NCBI GenBank assembly: GCA_964420375.1
Contig: CAYQTK010000109.1
Location: 1 to 13,086 of the forward strand
DNA from: CAYQTK01 sp964420375
Lineage (GTDB): Bacteria > RBG-13-61-14 > DATKZS01
Direction of reading: 5' to 3'
DNA length: 13,086 nucleotides
Within the stretch, counting starts at the first letter, position 1. The number at the start of each line of letters is the position of its first letter. This document shows, in pieces, positions 1 to 7,166 of this stretch. Position numbers and translations under genes: made by a program. The notes under the pieces were generated by a model. It was not told the origin of the DNA and did not search any database. It worked only from the letters and a program-made list of their open reading frames with translations.

Positions 1-10
1 CGTCGAATTA

Positions 11-45
11 TCTCACGCAAAGGCGCATCAAAGGGCGCAAAGGGA
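11..45. repeat. Degenerate GCAAAGG-type short repeat in leading intergenic region
   Basis: The stretch contains three close copies of a (G)CAAAGG(C/G) unit: ACGCAAAGGCGC, ATCAAAGGG and CGCAAAGGGA. From memory, similar 'cacgcaaaggcgcaaagg' strings occur in intergenic regions of many environmental bacteria, but I cannot verify that here. The rest of positions 1-177 holds no gene I can support: the ATG-initiated frame opening at 46 lacks a Shine-Dalgarno sequence and lies upstream of the promoter at 178-206. Confidence 0.35.
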
Positions 46-177
46 ATGTTTCAGGCTTTGCGCGAACGCTACCGATCAGGCTGTTTCACGGCCGGGTTCT
101 TCGTCGGTTGCGCACGCCGATCAAATGCGAACAAGGACGAGCGGAGAAAATTGGGGGAACTTCACCTGCCGATTATA

Positions 178-206
178 TTGACAAAAATAACCTTACATGC
201 TATATT
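178..206 (+). promoter_or_regulatory. Near-consensus sigma-70 promoter with extended -10
   Basis: The -35 box is TTGACA (178-183, perfect), the spacer is 17 nt (184-200) and the -10 box is TATATT (201-206, 5 of 6). The spacer ends in TGC, which gives an extended -10 (TGn). Transcription should start near 212-214, leaving a leader of about 105 nt before the HTH-receiver gene at 319. The leader holds a short inverted repeat (CGCAA-AAA-TTGCG, 273-285) and no other convincing element. The promoter probably drives both the regulator and the kinase gene downstream. Confidence 0.8.
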
Positions 207-303
207 AGAAATACTATGGCAACTAATCTCAACTAAGCACAATCAATCCCAAAAATCCGAGCATTCTTTCAGCGCAAAAATTGCGGCAAGGGCAGATTTC
301 CAC

Positions 304-309
304 AAAAGG
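304..309 (+). promoter_or_regulatory. Ribosome binding site that fixes the start at 319
   Basis: AAAGGA lies 9 nt upstream of the ATG at 319. Upstream in-frame ATGs (for example at 46) have no comparable site, and those at 46 and 106 lie before the promoter. The N-terminal HTH domain also begins only after residue 319-321, so the short form is favoured. Confidence 0.6.
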
Positions 310-318
310 ACGGCAGGG

Positions 319-906
319 ATGACTAAAGCACTTAAAACCAGAGAAGCGGCTGCATATCTGGGCGTACACGTCGAGACCCTGCGACGCCTGGCACGTCGCC
401 GCGAGATACCCAGCTTCAAGGTAGGAAGGGACTGGCGCTTTAATGAAAGCGAGCTTGATCGGTGGGCGCGGAACTACGGCTCCCGTGTAAAGACTCCCCA
501 CATCCTGGTGGCGGACGACGATTTCCATATCGTGAAGTTCCTGGAGAATATCCTTCATTCCGAAGGCTACCGCGTGTCCGCGGCGTTAGACGGGTTCAAG
601 GCCCTCGAGCTTTTCCACAGCGACCCGCCCGATCTCGCCATGGTGGACCTGTGGATGCCGGAGATGAGCGGCCCGGAGCTCATGAGATATCTCCGCAAGC
701 ACCGGCCCGGCCTGCCCATCATTGTAATCACCGGATACCCCGACAGCGACCTCATGATCAAGGCCATGCAATGCGCGCCTTTCACGGTCATTGCCAAGCC
801 TGCTCCTATAGAAGTAATAATCGACACGGTAGCCCAGGCGATCAGCGGCGCCGCAATAATAACCGGCCCCGCCCCGGAGATGAAAACATATCATACTACT
901 CGCTGA
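319..906 (+). CDS. Excisionase-type HTH / receiver-domain response regulator
   Basis: A 195-residue cytoplasmic regulator. Residues about 5-50 form a helix-turn-helix of the Xis/MerR-like 'HTH_17' kind: TREAAAYLGV, TLRRLARR, then the wing-like IPSFKVGRDWRF and ELDRW. Residues 60-180 form a CheY-like receiver with acidic residues D66-D68, phospho-acceptor D110 (VDLWMPEMSG), switch T138 (VITGY) and conserved K160. It is probably phosphorylated by a histidine kinase and changes DNA binding. The order HTH then REC is the reverse of the usual OmpR/NarL layout. The start at 319 is chosen from AAAGGA at 304-309 and because the homologous region begins there. The hybrid kinase gene follows after 68 nt, so an operon and functional pairing are likely. 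The DNA target is unknown. The tail after about residue 180 looks unstructured. Confidence 0.88.
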   Translation: MTKALKTREAAAYLGVHVETLRRLARRREIPSFKVGRDWRFNESELDRWARNYGSRVKTPHILVADDDFHIVKFLENILHSEGYRVSAALDGFKALELFHSDPPDLAMVDLWMPEMSGPELMRYLRKHRPGLPIIVITGYPDSDLMIKAMQCAPFTVIAKPAPIEVIIDTVAQAISGAAIITGPAPEMKTYHTTR

Positions 907-974
907 TGGTATTTTTATGATCGGTTTTTGATTGAACCGAAACAGGTCACAAAGAACAAGCCCGGAGAGGACAT

Positions 975-3900
975 ATGGTTAAAGACAGGCAGAGAATACT
1001 TTTAATGGCCGTTTTGATGGCGGTCTCCTGTCTGGCCGTAGTTGCCGCGGTGCTCTTCTTTTTCTACAAGCTGCACAGGGGCCGCGTGCTTTCCGACCTC
1101 ACTGCCACCGCGCAGAGCCAGGCGCGTCTCATCGAAGCGATAGCCCGCTATGACAGCAAGTACGGCGGCGCATATCCGGGCACCTCCCGGGAGGCGACCC
1201 TTAGCCAGCTCCGCGACGCCCACGAAAAGTATAAAGGGTTTGGCGAGACCGGCGAGTTCATGCTGGCCCACAAAGAAGGCGAAAAAATCGTCTTCGAGTT
1301 CCGCCACAACCGGCATGGGGTCGAGGTGCCCGAGTCCATTCCCTTTGACTCCGATTATGCCGCACCCATGCAAAGGGCGCTTTCAGGCCGCTCCGGCACC
1401 ATGATAGGGAAGGACTACAGGGGCGAGACAGTGCTTGCCGCCTACGAGCCGGTAGGCGTGCTCGACATGGGCATCGTGGCCAAGATGGACATGGCCGAGT
1501 TCCGGGCGCCTTTCATACACGCCGGCCTCATTTCTCTGGGGATCACCTTCCTGGTGGTCCTGGGCAGCATGTTGGCCTTCAGGAAGATCAGCGACCCCAT
1601 GCTGGAAAAACTGGAGAACCACGCCGAGTCCCTGGAGCAGGAAGTGGCGGAGCGCAAAAAGGCGCAAGAGCGGTCCAATCACCTGAACCTGATCCTCCGC
1701 GCCATCCGCAACGTGAACCAGCTCATCACGGTGGAAAAGGACCGGGACAGGCTTATCAAGAAGGCCTGCGACAGTTTGGTCGAAACCCGGGGATTTCACA
1801 ACGCCTGGATTGTCCTTATTGACCAAAAAGGAGCAGCGAAGACAATGGCGGAGTCCGGCTTGGGTGAAGGTCTCCGGATTCTGCAAGAGATGTTGGACAG
1901 CGGCGAGCTTCCCGGCTGTGCGCGAAAGGCGATGGAGAGCTCCGAAGAAGTGGTGACGCGGCACCCGACTTTAGAGTGCAAGGATTGTCCATTGTTGCGA
2001 CACCTCGAATACAAGGGACAGGCATCGCTGACCATACGGCTCGAGCATGAAGGCAACGTCTTTGGAGTTATGTCCCTTTCCCTGCCCGCGGCTTTTGTCG
2101 AGGACCCGGAAGAGCTGCACCTTTTCCGGGAGGTCTGCGGCGACATAGCCTATGCCCTCCACAGCATCGAGGTGGAAAAAGAGCGCAACCGGACCGAACA
2201 AGAACTCAAAGCGGGCAGAGAACGCCTTTCCCTGATAGTGAATACCGTGCCCGTGGGCATCACCATAGTAGAGAGGGACGGAAAGATCAGCTTTGCAAAC
2301 CCGGAAGCGCAAAGCATCCTGGGGCTTTCGCCTGACGAAGCGTTGGACATGTATTACAACGACCCCGGCTTCACCATATCTTCGGTGGACGGATCGCCTT
2401 TCCCGGATGAAGACCTGCCCTTTAACCGCGTCATCAAGGAGGGCAAGCCCGTCTTCGGAGTGGAACACGCCATTGAAAGACCCGGCGGAGAAAGGATCAT
2501 CCTTTCCATCAACTCGACTCCCACTACGGGTCCGGACGGCCGGTTCTCGGGAATGGTCTCTTCTGTCCTGGACATAACGGAACGCAAACGGATGGAGGAG
2601 GACTTAAAGACGGCGCTTTTAAAGCTGGGCCGGCAGGAGAGCGAGAGCCGGGCCCTCTTCGAGGCCGCCCACTCGGTCCTGGAGACGTCGGGCTTCGAGG
2701 ATTCCGCGCGGAAGATTTTCGAGACCTGCCGGCAGGCCACCGGCGCGGTCTCGGGCTACGTGGCCTTGCTTAGTGATGACGGCGCCGAGAACGAGCTTCT
2801 GTTCCTGGAGTCGGGCGGGCTCATCTGCACGGTGGACGAAAGCCTGCCCATGCCCGTCCGGGGGCTTCGCGCTGAAGCCTACTCCAAAGCCGACGTGGTC
2901 TACGACAACGACTTCATGAACAGCGAGTGGGTGCAGTTCATGCCGGAGGGACACGTCGAGCTCAAGAACGTGCTGTTCTCCCCCCTGATAATCAATGCAG
3001 AAGTGGTCGGCGTCATCGGCATGGTCAACAAGCCGGAGGACTTCAACGAAGACGATATGCGGCTCGCTCGCGCCCTGGGCGATATGGTGGCCATCGCCCT
3101 GCGCCGGGCACGTGCCGAGGAAGAGCTCCGGGAGTACGAGGAGTTTACAAGCTCGCTCATAGACGCCATGACCGACGGCCTGTCGATACTGGACACCGCA
3201 GGCGTTCACGTGGATGCCAACCAGGCATTATGTCTGATGACGGGCTTTGCCAGGGACGAGCTTATCGGTTGCGCCCCTCCCCATCCGTACTGGCCGGAAG
3301 AGGAGTACGACAATATTGAAGCGGCCTTCCGGGAAACTTTAGAGAGCGGTTTCAAGGACCATGAGCTGGTGTTTAAAAGGAAGAGTGGCGAACGGTTCCC
3401 GGTGATCGTAAGCCCCTCCCTGGTCCGGGACGAAGAGGGCAATGTTATAAGTTACTTTGCCACCGTCAAGGACATGACCGAGCTCAGGCGCATGGAGGGC
3501 ATGCTCCGGGATAGCGAACACCGGCTCCGGAACTTGATGGACAACCTCCCCGGCATTGCCTACCGCTGCCGGAACGAGCCTGCCTGGCCCATGGAGTTCT
3601 TAAGCCAGGGCTGCAAGAAGCTCACCGGATATGAGCCTGATGAACTCCTGGCCGGCGGAGAGCTGGACTATGTGGACATCATTCATCCGGAAGACCGGGA
3701 CAAGGTATGGGAGATTGTCCAGGAAGCCGTGGGGGAAGACCTTCCCTTCCAGATCGAGTATCGCATTCTAACCCGGACAGTCGAACAGTTGTGGGTATGG
3801 GAACAGGGACAGGCGATCGCAGGCGGCACCGAAAGCGACACCATGCTTGAAGGGATCATCGTTGACATCACCGAGAAGAAGCAGGCGGAAGCTGCTTTGC

Positions 3901-5417
3901 AGGAGAGCGAGAAGAACTACCGCGAGCTTTTCGAGAGCATCCGCGACGCCATCCTGGTGGCCGACACCGACCGGAAGATAATCGACTGTAACCCAGCCTT
4001 TACCGACCAGTTCGGCTACTCCCTGGACGAGATCAAAGGTAGAGAGACGCGCTACATCTATGACAATGAAGAAGAGTTCCGGATGATGGGGGAAGAGCTC
4101 GGAAAGCACGTGGACAGCGGGCTTTTCCTCTACACTATCAATTACCGGAAGAAGTCCGGCAAGGTCTTCCCGGGCGAGACCAGCGTGTTTTATCTTCGGG
4201 ACAGCGATGATAACGTAGTCGGTTTTATCGGCCTGATCCGGGACGTGAGCGACCGCAAGCAGTTGGAGGAGCAGTTGAACCAGGCCATGAAGATGGAGGC
4301 CGTGGGTCGTCTGGCCGGCGGGGTGGCCCATGACTTCAACAACGCCCTTACTCCGCTGATGACCATAAGCGGCGCGCTCTTAAAGGAGCTGGGCGAGCAG
4401 CATCCCATTTACCCGGACATAAAGGAGATCGAGCAGGCGGGAGAAAGGTGCGCGTCCCTTACCCGGCAGCTCCTTGCTTTCGGCAGGCGGCAGGCGCTCG
4501 AGCTGGAGGTGCTGAATATAAACGACGTGGTGGCCGACATGGAGAAGATGCTGGGCCGCTTGATCGGCGAGGACATCGAGCTGGTGAAGTTCCTGGCCAC
4601 CGGTTTGGGGTTTGTCAAAGCCGACGTGGGCCAGATGGAGCAGATCGTCGCCAACTTGGCGGTGAACGCCCGCGACGCCATGCCGCAAGGCGGGCAGCTC
4701 ACCATCGAGACAGCCAACCTGTACCTGGACGAGGACTATGCAAGCACCCACCCGGATGTTACTCCGGGACCCCATATCATGATGGCCGTAAGCGACACCG
4801 GCGAGGGCATGGACGAGGACACGCGACGGATGGTGTTCGAGCCTTTCTTCACCACCAAGGAGAAGGGAAAGGGCACCGGCCTGGGCCTGTCAACCGTGTA
4901 CGGCATAGTCAAGCAGATGGGCGGCAACGTGTGGTGCTATAGCGAGCCCGGTAATGGCACGACCTTTAAGATTTACCTCCCGCAGGTCGCCGCGGACACT
5001 GAACAGATGTCTGGGGAGGACAAAGTCGTACCCGTCTCTTACGAGGGGACGGAGACGGTGCTGCTGGTGGAGGACGAAGTATACGTGCGCACGGTGGCCA
5101 AGCGAATCCTCGAAAAACAGGGCTATCATGTGCTCGAGGCCCTGAGCGGCGTGGAGGCCCTGGGGGTTTGCGAAAAGTTTGAGGGGTACATCCACCTCAT
5201 GGTCACTGACGTGGTCATGCCCGGCATGAGCGGCAAGGAGCTGGCCGGGCGGATGGAGCTTCTCTACCCGGAAATGAAAGTCCTCTATATGTCCGGCTAT
5301 ACCGACAACGCCATCGTGCATCACGGCGTCCTCGACCGGGGGACCAACTTCCTGCAAAAGCCCTTCAACAGCGAGACGCTCGCCCGCAAAGTCCGCCAAG
5401 TGCTCGACGGGCAGTAG
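975..5417 (+). CDS. Membrane hybrid sensor histidine kinase (sensor-GAF-PAS-GAF-PAS3-HisKA-HATPase-REC)
   Basis: A 1480-residue inner-membrane kinase. TM1 spans about residues 8-31 and TM2 about 184-202; they bracket a roughly 150-residue periplasmic Cache/PDC-like sensor. A coiled coil (209-235) leads to GAF1 (245-395), PAS1 (415-540), GAF2 (560-715), PAS2 (722-840), PAS3 (846-972, with the 'IHPEDRD' type motif) and PAS4 (977-1098). The kinase core has H1119 in the H-box (GVAHDFNN), N1231 in the N-box (VNARDAM), a DTGEGMD G1 box, FEPFFTTK and GTGLGLSTV. A C-terminal receiver (about 1360-1478) has E1366/D1367, phospho-acceptor D1412, S1440 and K1462. All catalytic residues are present. GGAGAGG at 964-970 supports the start at 975. 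Its ligand cannot be read from the sequence. The HTH-receiver protein just upstream is the obvious candidate partner. No HPt domain is visible, so a phosphorelay would need one encoded elsewhere, or the receiver may act in cis. Confidence 0.93.
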   Translation: MVKDRQRILLMAVLMAVSCLAVVAAVLFFFYKLHRGRVLSDLTATAQSQARLIEAIARYDSKYGGAYPGTSREATLSQLRDAHEKYKGFGETGEFMLAHKEGEKIVFEFRHNRHGVEVPESIPFDSDYAAPMQRALSGRSGTMIGKDYRGETVLAAYEPVGVLDMGIVAKMDMAEFRAPFIHAGLISLGITFLVVLGSMLAFRKISDPMLEKLENHAESLEQEVAERKKAQERSNHLNLILRAIRNVNQLITVEKDRDRLIKKACDSLVETRGFHNAWIVLIDQKGAAKTMAESGLGEGLRILQEMLDSGELPGCARKAMESSEEVVTRHPTLECKDCPLLRHLEYKGQASLTIRLEHEGNVFGVMSLSLPAAFVEDPEELHLFREVCGDIAYALHSIEVEKERNRTEQELKAGRERLSLIVNTVPVGITIVERDGKISFANPEAQSILGLSPDEALDMYYNDPGFTISSVDGSPFPDEDLPFNRVIKEGKPVFGVEHAIERPGGERIILSINSTPTTGPDGRFSGMVSSVLDITERKRMEEDLKTALLKLGRQESESRALFEAAHSVLETSGFEDSARKIFETCRQATGAVSGYVALLSDDGAENELLFLESGGLICTVDESLPMPVRGLRAEAYSKADVVYDNDFMNSEWVQFMPEGHVELKNVLFSPLIINAEVVGVIGMVNKPEDFNEDDMRLARALGDMVAIALRRARAEEELREYEEFTSSLIDAMTDGLSILDTAGVHVDANQALCLMTGFARDELIGCAPPHPYWPEEEYDNIEAAFRETLESGFKDHELVFKRKSGERFPVIVSPSLVRDEEGNVISYFATVKDMTELRRMEGMLRDSEHRLRNLMDNLPGIAYRCRNEPAWPMEFLSQGCKKLTGYEPDELLAGGELDYVDIIHPEDRDKVWEIVQEAVGEDLPFQIEYRILTRTVEQLWVWEQGQAIAGGTESDTMLEGIIVDITEKKQAEAALQESEKNYRELFESIRDAILVADTDRKIIDCNPAFTDQFGYSLDEIKGRETRYIYDNEEEFRMMGEELGKHVDSGLFLYTINYRKKSGKVFPGETSVFYLRDSDDNVVGFIGLIRDVSDRKQLEEQLNQAMKMEAVGRLAGGVAHDFNNALTPLMTISGALLKELGEQHPIYPDIKEIEQAGERCASLTRQLLAFGRRQALELEVLNINDVVADMEKMLGRLIGEDIELVKFLATGLGFVKADVGQMEQIVANLAVNARDAMPQGGQLTIETANLYLDEDYASTHPDVTPGPHIMMAVSDTGEGMDEDTRRMVFEPFFTTKEKGKGTGLGLSTVYGIVKQMGGNVWCYSEPGNGTTFKIYLPQVAADTEQMSGEDKVVPVSYEGTETVLLVEDEVYVRTVAKRILEKQGYHVLEALSGVEALGVCEKFEGYIHLMVTDVVMPGMSGKELAGRMELLYPEMKVLYMSGYTDNAIVHHGVLDRGTNFLQKPFNSETLARKVRQVLDGQ

Positions 5418-5457
5418 CTCGAATAATAACGTTCATCAAAGACCGGTTGGCGGCACT

Positions 5458-6192
5458 TTACTTCATGTCTTCCTTTACCGGTCCCACCGCGGCTATGTAG
5501 AGCGAGAACTCCTTGTCTCCGTCCACTCCCACGAGTTCGTCGAGCTTGGGGTCGTAAAACGCCCCCATTGCGCAGCAGCCAATGCCGCGGTCCTGTGCGG
5601 CAAGGTAGACGTTCTCGCAGATGTGGCCGGCCTCCATGTAGATGTAGCGGTAGCCGCGCTGGGCGTACTTCCACTTGATGCGGTCGGCTATGGCGGTCCA
5701 CACAAACACCGCGGACGCCTTGGCGCACATGCTCTGGCCGAGCGCGGCTTCCGCGGTCTCGCTTCCGAAAGAGCCCTTCTTTATCCGCTCCAGCGAGAAC
5801 TTGCGGATGTTGTAGTGATATACGCCCTCCTCCACGTCCGCTACGTTGTTGATGACCAGGTAGGTCTCGATAGGGTAGAGAGCGCCCGCGGAAGGCGCGG
5901 TGCGCAGTATTACCGAGCCGGCTTTGCCGGTGGGCCCCTGCGCAGCAAACACCAGCCGGGAAAGATCGGCCTTTTTAATGGCATCCCCGGTGAAGCTCCT
6001 GCGGGAGCGGCGGTGCTTGAGGGCCTCCCATAGACCGCCTTCGGGAAGATCCGTGATGAGGTCTACTGTCTCGGCGTCGTCATAGTCCTTGAAAGGGTCG
6101 GGCCGGCTTGACGGACGGGCCCCCTGCTTGATCCGGTTGGGCGAGTACCTGGTCTGTTCGTGGTAGTGGTCTCCAATATGCTCGTCCTTCAT
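5458..6192 (-). CDS. SagB/ThcOx-type nitroreductase-family FMN oxidoreductase
   Basis: A 244-residue cytoplasmic flavoprotein of the nitroreductase fold. An N-terminal segment typical of the SagB/ThcOx branch (YHEQTRYSPNRI, then PDPFKDY) precedes the FMN-phosphate-binding RRSRRSF at 61-67. SAGALYP (101-107) and the late EAGHICENVYLAA / GIGCCAMGAF segments complete the FMN-binding dimer fold. Family members oxidise azolines in peptide natural products (SagB, thiazole oxidases), but many stand-alone members have no known substrate. There is no YcaO cyclodehydratase or precursor peptide here, so peptide modification is not supported. The start at 6192 is set by a strong GGAGG ending 4 nt before the ATG (6197-6201); an upstream in-frame ATG would overlap the preceding gene. 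It lies 20 nt after the long-linker Hsp70 stop, so it is co-transcribed and perhaps translationally coupled. It converges with the kinase gene across 40 nt with no clear terminator. Confidence 0.82.
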   Translation of the reverse strand: MKDEHIGDHYHEQTRYSPNRIKQGARPSSRPDPFKDYDDAETVDLITDLPEGGLWEALKHRRSRRSFTGDAIKKADLSRLVFAAQGPTGKAGSVILRTAPSAGALYPIETYLVINNVADVEEGVYHYNIRKFSLERIKKGSFGSETAEAALGQSMCAKASAVFVWTAIADRIKWKYAQRGYRYIYMEAGHICENVYLAAQDRGIGCCAMGAFYDPKLDELVGVDGDKEFSLYIAAVGPVKEDMK

Positions 6193-6212
6193 GGTCCCTC
6201 CTTGGCGCGCGC

Positions 6213-7066
6213 TCAGGCTTCGCTGCCTTCGCTTGCGCCTCCAAAGCTCTCCAGGCGGATTTCCTTTTCCGCGCCGGTCGTCTTGTCGCACGCGCTGATT
6301 ATAAACAGCCCGCTCTGGTCAATATCAAATGTCACCTCTATCTGGGGCACTCCCCGGCGGGCCTCTTCTATGCCGTCGAGCACGAACTCACCGAGCGGAG
6401 TGTTCTCCTTTACATACTTGCCGTCTCCCTGCATCACCGTGATCCTTATCCGCTCCTGGTTGTCTTTGCAAGTGGTGAACACCTGGCTCGCCCGGGCGGG
6501 CAGCTTGGCAAACCGCTTGATAAGAGGAACGTAATGTCCGCCGAAGTGCGCCAGTCCCACGCTCTGGGAGAGCACGTCGAGGAGCACGGGCGAGTGGTAC
6601 GTCTCTTCTTCCGCCGCCTCTTCCGTGGGCTTGCTTTTCAAAGAAGTTGAAGCAGGCTCAGGTGGGGGAGGCTCCTCCGGACCAACCTCGACTTCATCGA
6701 CATCGGCTGCCGCCGGCTCCGAGACAGGCTCGGCAGGCTCGGCTTCCGCCGCGTCTTCCCAATGCGTCGCCGGCTCCGCGGGCAACTGCTCATCCTCTGA
6801 AGGTGCGAATGTGGCTGTCTCTTCCTCCGCGGAGGAGTCCATGGGCACCGGCCCAGCCTCCACCGGTTCATCATGTGGTGCGGCTTCACGGTCGACAGGC
6901 AACTGATCTTCCTCTGAAGGACGCGCTTCATCTTCTGCGGAGTCCACGGGCACCGGCTCAGCCTCCATCGGTTCATCATATGGCGCGGCTTCGCGGTCGA
7001 CAGGCAACTGCTCTTCCTCTGAAGGACGCGCTTCATCTTCTGCGGAGTCCACGGGCACCGGCTCAG
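6213..7066 (-). CDS. Long-linker Hsp70, C-terminal part (acidic linker end plus lidless SBD-beta)
   Basis: This is the 3' part of the same gene as 7167-9273, cut by the scaffold gap; 283 residues are visible. The first ~155 residues are acidic and Pro/Glu/Ala-rich and include 35-residue tandem repeats built around EPVPVDSAEDEARPSEE and QLPVDREAAP. From about 6600 to the stop lies a recognisable Hsp70 substrate-binding beta domain: VLLDV (interdomain linker with the conserved Asp), then SQVFTTCKDNQ, MQGDGKY, LGEFVLDGI, GVPQIEVTFDID and SACDKTTGAEKEI. The protein ends about ten residues after this, so the alpha-helical lid (roughly the last 130 residues of DnaK) is absent. Compared by eye with DnaK, P396 is Ser and the arch residue M404 is Phe, while the V436 position is Ile, so a hydrophobic pocket may remain. 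The frame differs by one from the upstream piece, which shows that the 100-N gap is not a true length. Confidence 0.82.
6835..7066 (-). repeat. 105-bp tandem repeats encoding 35-residue acidic units
   Basis: Two full units (6835-6939 and 6940-7044) and the first 22 nt of a third (7045-7066) are tandem and nearly identical. For example GTCGACAGGC recurs at 6891 and 6996, and GAGTCC at 6835, 6940 and 7045. Each unit is 35 codons, so copy number can change without breaking the frame. A more diverged unit (about 6751-6834, encoding APSEDEQLPAEPA) precedes them in + coordinates. On the far side of the gap, EEDQLPVDPQS suggests that degenerate units continue. The array runs straight into the assembly gap and is the likely cause of it. 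Confidence 0.93.
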
Positions 7067-7166
7067 NNNNNNNNNNNNNNNNNNNNNNNNNNNNNNNNNN
7101 NNNNNNNNNNNNNNNNNNNNNNNNNNNNNNNNNNNNNNNNNNNNNNNNNNNNNNNNNNNNNNNNNN
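7067..7166. other. Scaffold gap (100 N)
   Basis: Exactly 100 undetermined bases, a conventional placeholder for a gap of unknown size. The reading frames on the two sides disagree by one base. If neither flank contains an error, the true missing length must be a multiple of three, fitting missing 105-bp repeat units. The gap lies inside the linker of the Hsp70 gene. Confidence 0.97.

Noticed and set aside
216..236. Seven-codon mini-ORF (ATG at 216) near the predicted transcription start, as a leader peptide
   Set aside because: There is no ribosome binding site and no attenuator structure; the ATG lies within a few bases of the predicted transcript start, so it is likely chance.
46..318. N-terminal extension of the HTH-receiver gene to the ATG at 46
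   Set aside because: The extension carries no domain, has no Shine-Dalgarno sequence and would start upstream of the strong promoter at 178-206. The start at 319 has AAAGGA and is followed directly by the HTH.
5418..5457. Bidirectional terminator between the convergent kinase and oxidoreductase genes
   Set aside because: No stem of useful length and no T-run is visible in the 40 nt.
5458..6192. Thiazole/oxazole-modified microcin cluster based on the SagB-like gene
   Set aside because: No YcaO cyclodehydratase, leader-binding protein, transporter or precursor peptide is present in the neighbourhood.
6751..7066. CRISPR-like or intergenic direct repeats
   Set aside because: The 105-bp units are contiguous, without unique spacers, and in frame with the Hsp70 linker, so they are coding tandem repeats.
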